In this document: positions 1 through 8,514 of the stretch, in pieces
Layout of the letters: each line of letters opens with the position of its first letter
Numbering within the stretch: the first letter of the stretch is position 1
NCBI RefSeq assembly: GCF_900106695.1
Contig: NZ_FNMZ01000013.1
Span: forward strand, 1-54,291
Origin: Albimonas donghaensis
GTDB taxonomy: Bacteria; Pseudomonadota; Alphaproteobacteria; Rhodobacterales; Rhodobacteraceae
Direction of reading: 5' to 3'
Length of the DNA stretch: 54,291 nucleotides
The notes under the pieces: model-generated
What the model was told of the DNA's origin: nothing
What the model saw: the letters and a program-made list of their open reading frames with translations, nothing else
The model's database searches: none
Translations under genes and position numbers: made by a program

Positions 1-95
1 ACGCTGGACAAGATCAGCGCAGGTCTACGGGGGGCCGGGAAAGCAAACGAAAAGGACTGAGGTAACCGAGAAGTATCAGGGCTAGCGCAGGGTGA
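1..95. repeat. 95-bp terminal direct repeat (contig overlap of a circular molecule)
   Basis: Bases 1-95 are identical to bases 54197-54291. The overlap is exact and ends at both contig ends, as expected when an assembler opens a circular molecule at an arbitrary point. The true circle would be 54,196 bp. The repeat lies in the non-coding stretch between the start of the RTX protein gene (minus strand, start 54177) and the end of repA (233). It is therefore not a gene-level duplication. Confidence 0.93.
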
Positions 96-232
96 ATTTA
101 CATAATTAACCGGCAGTAACCGGATTTGCTGTTGGGGATTTTCGGACGCCTTGCCCAGACGCGCCCCCCCGGGGCGGGCGCGTCGGGCTCCGCGAGGTCA
201 GGGCCGGTGACGGGGAGGAGGAGGGGGGCGGC
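96..232. other. intergenic region between the RTX gene and repA
   Basis: On the circle, about 250 bp of non-coding DNA separates the start of the minus-strand RTX gene (54177) from the repA stop (233). It contains a short AT-rich patch at about 94-111, which could hold the promoter of the RTX gene. The GC-rich hairpin at 158-184 is listed separately. No ORF is supported here. Confidence 0.6.
158..184 (-). terminator. GC-rich hairpin downstream of repA
   Basis: A perfect 9-bp inverted repeat (arms 158-166 and 176-184, GACGCGCCC with its complement) around a 9-nt loop. It lies about 50 bp past the repA stop codon. There is no T-tract, so it is a plausible rather than a classical Rho-independent terminator. 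Confidence 0.45.
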
Positions 233-1288
233 TTACGGCCGGCCGCGCTTCTCCGACCAGCTGGTGCAGAATTTCAGGTAGTGGCGGTCGGGGTTGCGGG
301 GCTCGATCTCTTCGGCCTCGCACCAGCGGCGCCATTCGGCCTCCAGGTGGCGGACGTCCCAGCCCGGCGCGTAGGCGCGGGCCTCCTGGTAGGTCTCGGG
401 CATCAGGCGGCCGACCTCGACGTCGAAGACGGCCGGTTCCCGGCGCAGGCGGAAGACCACCATGTCGGTCTCGGTCAGCTCCACCGCGTAGTCGGGCATG
501 TGGGCGTGGGCCGCGTCGGCCTCGGCGATGCGGCCGACCTGCTGGCGGAAGACGCGGAGTTCCGAGGTCGAGCCGACCTTGAGATGCAGCTTGGTCAGCG
601 AAATCCGCCAGTCCGTCTGCATGCCGCAATGCTTGCGGGCGATCTCGTAGATCCGCCGCTCCAGCGGTTTGCGCAGGCGGAAATAGTCGCGGTGCAGCGT
701 CAGGACCTCGTGGGCGCGGATGGCGTTCCAGGTCCAGTCCGACAGCTTGGCCTCCACCTCCACCATGCGCCCGCCTTGCGTGCGGCGGATGATCTTCACC
801 TGGTCGATGAGGGAGAAGGCGGAGGTGACCTCCTCCCCCCCCGTGACGATGTTGGTGACGATCTGGGTGCCCTGCAGGCGCAGGAAGGCGGCCTGGAGGC
901 GCTCATAACCCGCCCCGCCCCCGGCGCGGTTGGTGGCGCGCATCAGGTCGGCGGCGTTGAAGCGGACATAGCGCGAGGGCTCGCGCCCCTCGTTCATCGC
1001 GGCGACCAGCTGGGAGATGCAGAAGATCAGCACGTCGCGGTCGTGGATGGTGGCGAGGCCGGCGTCCGAGGGGCGGACCTCGATCCAGTTGCGCCCGTTC
1101 TCGTAGCGCAGACGCCGGGTGTCGGGGCGGGTGGAGAGCGAGAAGATCGGATGCTCCATCGGCGCCATGTCGCCCTTGGGCGTGGCGTCGAGGATATCGC
1201 AGACGAAGAAATCGCCCTGCGGGTAGCGGTCGGGGTCGAGCGGGTTGGGGACGGCGCCGTGGGGCCGATGGGGGGCGGTCATGTCCAT
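233..1288 (-). CDS. repA: plasmid replication initiator RepA
   Basis: A 351-aa replication initiator of the alphaproteobacterial RepA family (RPA, PF10134), the type found on RepA-I plasmids of Rhodobacteraceae. Family features include the N-terminal stretch PIFSLSTRPD, the central LERRIYEIARKHCG segment of a winged-helix-like domain, and the C-terminal DPDRHYLKFC. The frame stays open upstream to 1396, but that extension would run into the iterons. The ATG at 1288 has a GGGAGG Shine-Dalgarno about 4 nt ahead and is preferred. The protein should bind the iterons at 1343-1530 and open the adjacent AT-rich DNA. parAB is not adjacent but about 36 kb away (18 kb the other way round the circle). 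The subgroup (RepA-I) is inferred from recall, not from an alignment. Confidence 0.9.
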   Translation of the reverse strand: MDMTAPHRPHGAVPNPLDPDRYPQGDFFVCDILDATPKGDMAPMEHPIFSLSTRPDTRRLRYENGRNWIEVRPSDAGLATIHDRDVLIFCISQLVAAMNEGREPSRYVRFNAADLMRATNRAGGGAGYERLQAAFLRLQGTQIVTNIVTGGEEVTSAFSLIDQVKIIRRTQGGRMVEVEAKLSDWTWNAIRAHEVLTLHRDYFRLRKPLERRIYEIARKHCGMQTDWRISLTKLHLKVGSTSELRVFRQQVGRIAEADAAHAHMPDYAVELTETDMVVFRLRREPAVFDVEVGRLMPETYQEARAYAPGWDVRHLEAEWRRWCEAEEIEPRNPDRHYLKFCTSWSEKRGRP

Positions 1289-1342
1289 GGTCCCTCCCGT
1301 CCTTCTGGCGGAGGCGACGGGCGGGCCGGACCCGGAAGCGGC

Positions 1343-1530
1343 CGGACTGGTCCTTCGTCGCCGGATTGGTCTAGCATCGCCGGACTGGTCTTTCAATGCC
1401 CGAGTGGTCTTTCATCGCCGGACTGGTCTTTCATCGCCCGAGTGGTCCTTTGGAATCGGATTGGTCCTTTGGAGTCGCTGGAGTGGTGGTTTGGAATCGG
1501 AGGAGTGGTCCTTTGGAATCGGGGCGGTCT
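1343..1530. repeat. ten iterons upstream of repA (origin)
   Basis: Ten direct repeats share a TGGTC core, with cores starting at 1348, 1367, 1386, 1405, 1424, 1443, 1462, 1484, 1506 and 1525. The period is 19 bp, except for two 22-bp steps at 1462-1484 and 1484-1506. The first five units resemble GGACTGGTCTTTCATCGCC; the later ones carry TTTGGAATCG after the core. The eighth core is TGGTG and the tenth CGGTC, so those units are diverged. They lie directly upstream of the repA start and are presumably the RepA binding sites. Confidence 0.9.
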
Positions 1531-1563
1531 TAAAAAATGTTTTATTTCAATGGCATGCAAAGG

Positions 1564-1572
1564 TTATCCACA
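1564..1572 (+). promoter_or_regulatory. DnaA box TTATCCACA
   Basis: Perfect match to the consensus DnaA box TTATCCACA, about 35 bp beyond the last iteron and within the AT-rich part of the origin. This suggests that host DnaA helps to open the origin. Confidence 0.85.
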
Positions 1573-1764
1573 GGCGTAACCCTATATATAACTCTATTTA
1601 ACACCCCAGCTGGCGGGATAGGGGCGTCGCGACCCCGGAACCCGGCCTGACAACGGCTGCGAAACCGCTCGGCAACGGCGCCCGTGACGCGGCGACGCTG
1701 GATTCACGACCCTCCTGCCTTTAGAGGGAACGACGGAAACGACGCCGAACGAGGAGAACGACGC

Positions 1765-2316
1765 ATGGACGTGCAGACTCTGGAGATCCCGGACGTCAGG
1801 ATCATCCGCCCGAAGAAGCATGGCGACCATCGCGGCTTCTTCTCGGAGGTCTACAACAAGCAGGCCTTCGCAGAGGCCGGGATCGATCTGGACTTCGTGC
1901 AGGACAACCACTCGCTGTCCGCCGAAACCGGGACCCTGCGCGGCCTGCATTTCCAGACGCCGCCTTTCGGGCAGGACAAGCTGGTGCGCTGCGTGAAGGG
2001 GGCGATCCTGGACGTGGCGGTGGACCTGCGGTCGGGGTCTCCGACCTACGGGCGTCATGTGGCGGCCGAGATCACCGCCGAGGGCTGGAACCAGATCCTG
2101 GTGCCGATCGGCTTCGCGCACGGGTTCATCACCCTCGTTCCCGACACCGAGGTGATCTACAAGGTCACCAACTATTACGCCCCGGCCCATGACAAGGGGA
2201 TCCTGTGGAGCGACCCCGCGCTCGGCATCGACTGGCCGCTGCCGGCGGGTAGGGCGGTGCTCTCGGACAAGGACACGAAGCAACCGCTGCTGGCCGACAT
2301 CCCCGCGCCGTTCTGA
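1765..2316 (+). CDS. rfbC: dTDP-4-dehydrorhamnose 3,5-epimerase RfbC
   Basis: A 183-aa RmlC/RfbC cupin enzyme, a normal length for the family. It converts dTDP-4-keto-6-deoxyglucose to the L-lyxo form, the third step to dTDP-L-rhamnose. Diagnostic segments are GDHRGFFSEVY near the N-terminus, QDNHSLS, LRGLHFQ with the conserved active-site histidine, KLVRCVKGAILDVAVDLR, and FAHGFITL. The ATG at 1765 follows GAGGAG (1751-1756) by 8 nt; an in-frame start at 1684 adds residues untypical of the family. It is the first gene of a plus-strand run ending with rfbD. The origin lies upstream, so the operon promoter is probably in 1600-1750. Confidence 0.95.
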   Translation: MDVQTLEIPDVRIIRPKKHGDHRGFFSEVYNKQAFAEAGIDLDFVQDNHSLSAETGTLRGLHFQTPPFGQDKLVRCVKGAILDVAVDLRSGSPTYGRHVAAEITAEGWNQILVPIGFAHGFITLVPDTEVIYKVTNYYAPAHDKGILWSDPALGIDWPLPAGRAVLSDKDTKQPLLADIPAPF

Positions 2317-2378
2317 CCGCGGCCGGACCGGTGACGCGCGCCATGACCGGGTTCCCGCGCCACGAGGAGACGCTGCCG

Positions 2379-3452
2379 ATGCTTCGCATCGGGGGCGGGA
2401 TCATGGTGGCTGCCAGCTCCTACCTCGCCGACCGGGTGGTTCCCGCGCCTGAGATCATCCACCTGCCTCCGATCGCCGTCGGCCGTGAAGGGGCCCTGGT
2501 GCTGGAGAGCGGTCCAGGCGTCGCCCGCGCGACGAAGACGCGGCCGGGCGGGTTGCGAGGCCTCGCGCGGCGGCTGCTGGGGCGGGACACGCCCTCGACC
2601 CCGATCGAGGCGCCGGACGGGCGCATGGTCTTCGATCTGCGCACCCGGTCGCCCGAGAACTGGGCGCATTTCCTCAACAACCATCTGCCGCTGGTGTTCC
2701 ACGCCTGCGACGTGGCGGGGCTGGACTGGAACCAGACGCTGCTGGCGCTGCCGGCCCGGACCCCCGGCCATATCCTGAAGGCCGCCGCCCTGTTCGGCTT
2801 CGAGACGCTGGCCACGGACGCGCCGGTGTCGGGCCGGGTCGTGCGGTTTTCGGCCGAGCCCTGGATCGCGATCCGCAGCCGGCGGGCCGACTGGGCGCGC
2901 CTGCCCGCGGTCGACGCCGCGCTGCGCGCCGCGGGCGTGCGCGGCGGGCCGGAGGACGGGACCGGGGCGGGGCGGCGGGTGTTCATCTCGCGCCGCGACA
3001 GCCGCAAGCTGGCCAACGAGGCCGAGGTCATGGCCCTGCTGACCGCCCGCGGCCACACGCGGATCTATGCCGAGGACCTGACCCCGGCCGAGCAGATGCG
3101 CCTGGTCGAGGAGGCCGAGGAGATCGTGGCGATCCACGGCGCGGCGCTGGCTCCGCTGCTCTACCGCTCCGGCGGCGCGCGGCTGCGGCGGCTGGTGGAG
3201 CTGTTCCCCTGCGGGCATGTCACCAACGTCTACCGGGCGATGGCCGAACAGGTCGGGGTCGAGTGGATCGGCGTGCGCGGCCGCATCCGGCCCGAGCATA
3301 TCGCCCCGGCCTATGATTTCTCGAAGCCGTTCGACCGTTATTCGCTGCAGGATTTCGAGATCGATCCCGCCGCGCTGGAAACCGCCTTCGACCTGCTGGA
3401 CGGCGCCGACGTCGCCGGGCGGGCGCAGGCCTCAACAGGAGAGGCGTCATGA
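2379..3452 (+). CDS. glycosyltransferase family 61 protein
   Basis: A 357-aa protein of the DUF563/GT61 type. The C-terminal half has the family pattern: VFISRRDSRKLANEAEV, then LTPAEQMRLVEEAEEIVAIHGAAL. Both segments are typical of capsular polysaccharide GT61 enzymes. No membrane segments are evident, so a cytoplasmic or membrane-peripheral site is likely. Three in-frame starts are possible: GTG 2331, ATG 2343 and ATG 2379. The last is chosen because GAGGAG (2364-2369) precedes it by 9 nt. Its stop overlaps the start of the sulfotransferase gene by 4 nt (ATGA), so the two are probably translationally coupled. Donor and acceptor sugars cannot be read from sequence. Confidence 0.82.
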   Translation: MLRIGGGIMVAASSYLADRVVPAPEIIHLPPIAVGREGALVLESGPGVARATKTRPGGLRGLARRLLGRDTPSTPIEAPDGRMVFDLRTRSPENWAHFLNNHLPLVFHACDVAGLDWNQTLLALPARTPGHILKAAALFGFETLATDAPVSGRVVRFSAEPWIAIRSRRADWARLPAVDAALRAAGVRGGPEDGTGAGRRVFISRRDSRKLANEAEVMALLTARGHTRIYAEDLTPAEQMRLVEEAEEIVAIHGAALAPLLYRSGGARLRRLVELFPCGHVTNVYRAMAEQVGVEWIGVRGRIRPEHIAPAYDFSKPFDRYSLQDFEIDPAALETAFDLLDGADVAGRAQASTGEAS

Positions 3453-4084
3453 CCGCCCCGACGACCCCCAAGGTCTTCTGCCTGGGCTTCCAGAAGACCG
3501 GCACCACGTCGCTGGGCCTGGCCATGTCGCAGCTCGGCTTGCGGGTCGCGGGCTATCGCGAATTCCGCGGGCTGGCGACGCGCGAGGATCTGGACTGGCC
3601 GCAGGTCGAGGCTCTGGCGGTGGAGCTGGCCGAGACCCATGACGCCTTCAAGGACACGCCCTGGCCGGTGCTCTACCGGATGCTGGACGCGCGCTATCCC
3701 GGGTCGCGCTTCATCCTGGTGACCCGCGATCCGCAGGCCTGGATCCGAAGCGCGGCGCGGGATTTCGCCGATCATCCCAACGCCATTCACCAGCTGATCT
3801 ACGGCTCGCCCTATCCGCTGGGTCACGAGGCCGCGTGGCTGGCGCGCTACGAACGGCACAACCGCGAAGTCCGCGACCATTTCGCCGACCGCCCCGGCGA
3901 TTTCCTGGAGATAGAGACCGGCTCCACCGGGTCCTGGGAGCAGCTCTGCGGGTTTCTGGGCCTGCCGGTTCCCGACCGCCCCTGGCCCCATGCCAACACC
4001 GCGGGACGCAAGCGGCTCAAGATGGCCTGGTGGAAGACCCGCGAGCGGGCGCTGCGCCAGGCGGGCCGGCTGCTGGGACGCTGA
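3449..4084 (+). CDS. sulfotransferase family protein (1 of 6)
   Basis: A 211-aa P-loop sulfotransferase. The PAPS-binding loop is FQKTGTTSL near residue 15, and the second PAPS contact (3'-phosphate motif) is VTRDPQAWIRSA near residue 95. This matches the short bacterial Sulfotransfer_4-type family. It should transfer sulfate from PAPS to a sugar hydroxyl. The ATG overlaps the preceding GT61 gene by 4 nt and has GGAGAGG just ahead. Coupling to a glycosyltransferase suggests that both act on the same residue of the polysaccharide; that is inference. Confidence 0.82.
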   Translation: MTAPTTPKVFCLGFQKTGTTSLGLAMSQLGLRVAGYREFRGLATREDLDWPQVEALAVELAETHDAFKDTPWPVLYRMLDARYPGSRFILVTRDPQAWIRSAARDFADHPNAIHQLIYGSPYPLGHEAAWLARYERHNREVRDHFADRPGDFLEIETGSTGSWEQLCGFLGLPVPDRPWPHANTAGRKRLKMAWWKTRERALRQAGRLLGR

Positions 4085-4286
4085 GCGGGGGGATGCTGGA
4101 CTTGCCGAAAGCCGCCCCTGTAGACAGGGGCCTGGCCGTGACGCCCTCCAAGGCGCTCGGATCGTCAGGCGCCGAGGCGCAGCTCATCGACATCGCTCCC
4201 GGTTCTGAGGGGAACGGGTCCGCGCCGGCGAAACGGTCCGGCGCGCGGCCGGGAGCAGGACAACCATCCAACGGGGATTGCAGACC

Positions 4287-5309
4287 ATGACGCGCGTGCT
4301 TGTGACCGGGGCGGGGGGCTATATCGGCACCACGCTGGTGCCGATGCTGCTGGAGGCGGGCCATGAGGTCCGCGCCGTCGACCGCTTCTTCTTCGGGAAT
4401 GACCTGCTGCCCAGGCATCCCAAGCTGGAAGTGGTGGTCGAGGACAGCCGCAAGCTGCCCGAGGCCATGCTCGAGGGCATCGACGCGGTGATCGACCTGG
4501 TGGCGATCTCCAACGACCCGTCGGGGGAGCTCTTCGAAACCGCCACCTACCAGATCAACCGCGACAGCCGGGTGCGGACCGCGCGGATGGCGAAGGCCGC
4601 GGGCGTCAAGCGCTATGTGCTGCCCTCGTCCTGCTCGATCTACGGCTTCCAGGAAGAGGGCGTGATCGCCACCGAGACCACGCCCACCAACCCGTTGACC
4701 GTCTACGCCAAGGCCAACGAGATGGCCGAGCAGGCGATCCTGCCGCTCAACGGCGACGGGTTCTGCGCGGTGGTGCTGCGGCAGGCGACGGTCTACGGCC
4801 TGAGCCCGCGGATGCGCTTCGACCTGGCGATCAACGGCATGACCTACGGCGCGTGGAAGACCGGCAAGCTGCCGCTGATGCGCGACGGAAGCCAGTGGCG
4901 CCCGATGGTGCATGTGAAGGACACGGCCTCGGCGCAGATCTTCATGCTGACCGCGCCGGCCGAGAAGGTCGGCGGCCAGATCTTCAACGTCGGCTCGGAC
5001 GAGAACACCTATCAGCTGGGCGCGCTCGGCGAACTGGTGGCCTCCTACGTGCCCCGCGACGTGACGATCGAGTGGTATGGCGACGCCGACGTGCGGTCCT
5101 ATCGCGCCGGCTTCGACAAGATCGAGGCGCTTGGCTGGAAGGCGCAGCGCACCGCCAAGGACGGCGTGATCGAGACCTGCGTGGCGCTGGAATCGGGTGC
5201 GGTCGACAAGACCACCCAGACCATCACGCTGGACTGGTACAAGCAGCTCGCCGACTGGCACAAGCGGATCAAGGACGTGGAGCTCTACGGCGGGATCATC
5301 GAGATATGA
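4287..5309 (+). CDS. NAD-dependent sugar epimerase/dehydratase (extended SDR)
   Basis: A 340-aa extended short-chain dehydrogenase. The N-terminal Rossmann motif is TGAGGYIGTTL, followed by DLVAISNDPSG and LPSSCSIYG. The usual catalytic YxxxK position reads YAKAN, so the lysine is replaced by asparagine unless a neighbouring lysine serves. It is not RfbB: the signature segments of dTDP-glucose 4,6-dehydratase are absent. A sugar-nucleotide epimerase, dehydratase or reductase acting in the rhamnose-related pathway is likely; the substrate is unknown. The ATG at 4287 is preferred over TTG 4278. The stop overlaps the start of rfbD (ATGA). Confidence 0.8.
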   Translation: MTRVLVTGAGGYIGTTLVPMLLEAGHEVRAVDRFFFGNDLLPRHPKLEVVVEDSRKLPEAMLEGIDAVIDLVAISNDPSGELFETATYQINRDSRVRTARMAKAAGVKRYVLPSSCSIYGFQEEGVIATETTPTNPLTVYAKANEMAEQAILPLNGDGFCAVVLRQATVYGLSPRMRFDLAINGMTYGAWKTGKLPLMRDGSQWRPMVHVKDTASAQIFMLTAPAEKVGGQIFNVGSDENTYQLGALGELVASYVPRDVTIEWYGDADVRSYRAGFDKIEALGWKAQRTAKDGVIETCVALESGAVDKTTQTITLDWYKQLADWHKRIKDVELYGGIIEI

Positions 5310-6184
5310 AGGTTCTGCTGCTGGGGCCGAACGGCCAGCTCGGCCATGACATCCAGGCGGCCCATGCCGCTGCGCCGGGGGGGATCGAGCTGATCCCCTT
5401 CGGCCGCGCGGCGCTCGACGTGTCCGCGCCCGGCACGGTGGCCGAGACGCTGGCCGGGATCGAGTTCGACGCCCTGGTCAACTGCACCAGCTACCACAAG
5501 ACCGACGAGGTCGAGGACAACGGCTCGCTGGCCATGGCGGTCAACGCCCACGCGCCCCAGGCGATGGCGAAGGTCTGCGCGGACCGAGGCGCGCGGTTCA
5601 TCCATATCTCGACCGACTACGTGTTCGGCGGCGACCGGGGGCGGGCGGCGCCGCTGGCCGAGGACGCCCCGACCGCGCCGGTCAACGTCTACGGCGCCTC
5701 GAAGGCCTTCGGCGAGACGCTGGCGGGGCTGGCCGGAGAGCCGGCGGTGCTGCGCGTCGCCTCGCTCTACGGGGTGGCGGGCGCGTCGGGCAAGGGCGGC
5801 AACTTCGTCGAAACCATGCTGCGCTTCGGGCGCGAGCGGGGCGCGCTGAAGGTGGTGGCCGACCAGCACATGTCGCCGACGGCGACGGCCGATATCGCGT
5901 CGGTGATCCTGAAGATGCTGGCCGAGGGGGTCGAGCCCGGCCTCTGGCACGTGGCGGGGGGCGGCGAAGCCACCTGGCACGCCTTCGCCTCCGAGATCAT
6001 CGCCCAGGCCGGCGTGAAGGCCGAAGTGACCCCCTGCGCCAGCTCGGAATTCCCGACGCGGGCGCTGCGCCCGGGCTATTCGGTTCTGGATACGTCGAAG
6101 CTGGCCGCGGCTTACGGCCCTATGCCCGACTGGCGCGAGAGCCTGGGGCGGTATCTGCGGGCGAAGGGGCATGTGGGGGGCTGA
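5306..6184 (+). CDS. rfbD: dTDP-4-dehydrorhamnose reductase RfbD
   Basis: A 292-aa RmlD family reductase that makes dTDP-L-rhamnose from the product of RfbC, using NAD(P)H. Seen are the nucleotide-binding GPNGQLG at the N-terminus, HISTDYVFGG near residue 100, and the catalytic YGASK near residue 128. The ATG at 5306 overlaps the stop of the epimerase gene (ATGA), so translation is coupled. It is the last gene of the operon that begins with rfbC. A convergent gene follows after about 500 bp. Confidence 0.93.
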   Translation: MKVLLLGPNGQLGHDIQAAHAAAPGGIELIPFGRAALDVSAPGTVAETLAGIEFDALVNCTSYHKTDEVEDNGSLAMAVNAHAPQAMAKVCADRGARFIHISTDYVFGGDRGRAAPLAEDAPTAPVNVYGASKAFGETLAGLAGEPAVLRVASLYGVAGASGKGGNFVETMLRFGRERGALKVVADQHMSPTATADIASVILKMLAEGVEPGLWHVAGGGEATWHAFASEIIAQAGVKAEVTPCASSEFPTRALRPGYSVLDTSKLAAAYGPMPDWRESLGRYLRAKGHVGG

Positions 6185-6693
6185 GGGCTCGCGGACCCAA
6201 TCGGGGTCGGTTTCGCAACGAGATGGCGACGGGAGAGGCGATATGGGCGTCGCTCCCTGTCCGCCAAGGTCGTGCGGGGGAACGACGCGAATTGGGCGCG
6301 ATTTCATTCAAGTGATTGTGATTTAATATATTTCTGGATCGCGCCGACAGTTCGAAAACAGCGCATGTTGAGACATGCCAAGGGTCTCAGGCGCTGATGT
6401 CGTCAAATGCGGCCTTCGGCGCGGCTCCACCCTGGTTCATGCCGCGATCCTGACGACGATCGCCGCCAAAGGCCGAGCCGGGTTCGAGGTCATGTCCGAA
6501 AAGGGGCGTCGGAACCCCAATCCTTCACGCGACATACCGGCCATCTCATCCGGTGATCGAACACCTGCAAGCGCAGCGGAACGAGAGCGTCATTCAGAGG
6601 GCTTCGAGACCCGACTTCGGGGCGCGGGATATCGAAATACCTCGGCTTCCGCTCATGGCGTCGGCGGGAGGGTCTGTTCTGGCCGCCCGCTTG
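6185..6693. other. 509-bp convergent intergenic region
   Basis: Lies between the ends of rfbD (plus) and the polymerase-like gene (minus). It contains an unusually AT-rich patch at about 6305-6338. Open frames here are arginine-rich, lack family signatures and look like GC-driven shadows. No RNA gene or clear terminator was recognised. Confidence 0.5.
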
Positions 6694-8361
6694 TCAGCGC
6701 GGGAAGCGGTCGGAAGATGTCTCGGGGCGGCCGCCGATGCCGGGGCGCATTGGTCCGGAACGACCCGGATCCGGCCGGGGCGCGGATGGGCGTGGTGAGA
6801 CCGGGGTCTGAGGTTCGGGTCCCCGGGGGCCGGGTCGCTGGGGGCCGGGTCGCTGGGGGGCGGGATGCCCGGGCCGCGTCGCGGACGGCCTGCGGAGGGC
6901 ATTGGCGTTGCGGGCCGGGGCGGCGGCCTGCTGCTTGGCGGAGACCGGGTTGGCGGCCAGCGCCTCGGCCCGACCGAGGATCGCGCCGGCGATCAGCCAG
7001 GTCAGCGGCGTCATGCCGGAGTTGAGCAGCAGGTCGAGGTAGTTGACGCACAGCACCAGACAGAGCGTCGTGGTCTCCAGCGACAGATCGGGATGGCGGC
7101 GTTGTCTGAACAGCGCGAAGATCGGCAGGGTCAGCAGCCCGAACTGGGCGATATAGCCGAACCAGCCATAGACGCCGAAGGTGATCACCCAAAGTCCATC
7201 GGTGATCGCCTGGTCCCATCCCTTCGTCTCGTGGAAGACCCGGTTCCTCGCCCAGGACCCCCAGCCGAAGACCGGTCGCTCATCGGCCTTGGCCAGCAGC
7301 AGGTCCTCGTTGTCGAACCGGAATTCCAGCGACTGCGCCCGGTTCGGCGATATCTGGTTGGCCATGGATACAAGGGTGTCCGTGGGCACCAGGTCGAGAC
7401 TGCGCACCGCGGGATAGAGCAGCGTCACCGCCGCCACGATCACCGCTGCGCCGATCTGCATGCGCCGCCCGGCGAGCAGCACGAGGGGGAGCATGACCAG
7501 CGCCGAGGCCAGCGCGCCCACCGACTTCGACAGCACCAGCATGATCCCGAGCCAGGCGGCGCTCAGCTTCCAGCCGCCAAGCGCACGCGGCTTCCGCTCG
7601 CCCGGCGCGGGCGACTTCAGGACCCGGATCAGCGCCAGGGCGACGAGAAAGGTCATCGACATGTAGAGCGCGAGCTTGAGCCCGTGCAGCAGGAACACCT
7701 GCGGGCGGAAGCCGTCGAAGCGCTTGGTCTGGATGAAGTCGTGGGGGAAGAAGCCGTAGACCCAGCTGTGGATCTGCGGGCTGAGCCGGATCTCGACCAG
7801 CATGGGGATCGTGTAGACCAGCGCCGCGGCGACCATCGCCGCCATCAGCGTCCGGACTCCTGCGGGATCCGAGAGCAGCTTGCGCCCCAGCAGCAGCGGC
7901 AGGATGGTGATGATCTGCTGCATCACCAGCGAAGCCCCGTCGTAGAGCGCCATGCCCTTCAGGACGCGCGGGCCATAGATCAGCGGTTCGGGATTGAGAT
8001 AGGTGGTCGCCAGCGGCCCGAGCGCCAGCATCAGGATCAGAAGCCGCGCCAGTTTCGATCTGGGCAGCCATCCCGGCCGCTCATCGTCCTTGAGGGGAGT
8101 CGCGGCGGACGCCGTTCCGACGCGACGGCTCCGCTTCAACCCCACGCCTGCCAGGCACAGCGCGAAGGCGGCGAGCACCGGACCGTTGTCGCGATCGAGC
8201 GGGGGCAGCAACGGCAGGTCGATCGAGGTCGCGCTCGGCAGCAGCAGGTAGCCGGCCAGCAGCGTCCAGACCAGCGCCGAAGCGCGGGGCCTCTTGCGAA
8301 ACAGCGCCACCGCCACCAGCGGCCAGACGAGCAGCATCGCATAGGCGAAGAGGTTGGGCAT
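6694..8361 (-). CDS. O-antigen polymerase/ligase-like membrane protein (Wzy-like)
   Basis: A 555-aa polytopic membrane protein with about ten hydrophobic segments. The region reading FGWGSWARNRVF, followed by DGLWVITFGVYGWFGYIAQFG, resembles the large periplasmic loop and following helix of O-antigen ligase/Wzy polymerases. It probably polymerises or ligates lipid-linked repeat units at the periplasmic face. The ATG at 8361 follows AGGAG at about 8 nt; an in-frame extension to 8487 is not credible. The last 85 or so residues form an odd tail rich in Pro, Arg and Gly, encoded in part by short GC-rich repeats at about 6825-6865. A minus-strand sulfotransferase lies 153 bp upstream and may be co-transcribed. 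Confidence 0.78.
   Translation of the reverse strand: MPNLFAYAMLLVWPLVAVALFRKRPRASALVWTLLAGYLLLPSATSIDLPLLPPLDRDNGPVLAAFALCLAGVGLKRSRRVGTASAATPLKDDERPGWLPRSKLARLLILMLALGPLATTYLNPEPLIYGPRVLKGMALYDGASLVMQQIITILPLLLGRKLLSDPAGVRTLMAAMVAAALVYTIPMLVEIRLSPQIHSWVYGFFPHDFIQTKRFDGFRPQVFLLHGLKLALYMSMTFLVALALIRVLKSPAPGERKPRALGGWKLSAAWLGIMLVLSKSVGALASALVMLPLVLLAGRRMQIGAAVIVAAVTLLYPAVRSLDLVPTDTLVSMANQISPNRAQSLEFRFDNEDLLLAKADERPVFGWGSWARNRVFHETKGWDQAITDGLWVITFGVYGWFGYIAQFGLLTLPIFALFRQRRHPDLSLETTTLCLVLCVNYLDLLLNSGMTPLTWLIAGAILGRAEALAANPVSAKQQAAAPARNANALRRPSATRPGHPAPQRPGPQRPGPRGPEPQTPVSPRPSAPRPDPGRSGPMRPGIGGRPETSSDRFPR
6825..6866. repeat. short GC-rich direct repeats in the polymerase tail
   Basis: The 15-bp unit GGGGGCCGGGTCGCT occurs twice in tandem, followed by a degenerate copy. 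The repeats encode part of the Pro/Arg/Gly-rich C-terminal tail of the polymerase-like protein, and their copy number may vary between strains. Confidence 0.6.
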
Positions 8362-8514
8362 CACCTGCTCTCCTGGCCGGGCCCGGGCTGAAGATCGCGG
8401 CGCCGGGGGCGGGAAACTGGCGGCAGCGATAGCGCATGCCGGCCGGATGATCCAGCCGACCGACTCGAGGTGCAGCATCAGCGGCATCCGCCGATGCGGA
8501 GAGGGGCCCCCGGA

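Larger units (their letters stand above)
1340..1610. other. probable replication origin (oriV)
   Basis: This region combines three origin elements in order: the iterons (1343-1530), an AT-rich stretch at about 1530-1605, and a perfect DnaA box at 1564-1572 inside it. The AT-rich stretch stands out strongly in DNA this GC-rich. repA lies immediately on the other side of the iterons, the usual arrangement of iteron plasmids. The exact unwinding site is inferred. Confidence 0.82.

Noticed and set aside
4287-5309. Assignment as RfbB (dTDP-glucose 4,6-dehydratase)
   Set aside because: It lacks the RfbB signature segments and the YxxxK lysine; only the general extended-SDR fold is supported.
6375-7025. 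A plus-strand gene in the convergent region after rfbD
   Set aside because: The frame is rich in Arg and Gly, runs into the antisense of the polymerase tail, and has no Shine-Dalgarno or domain.
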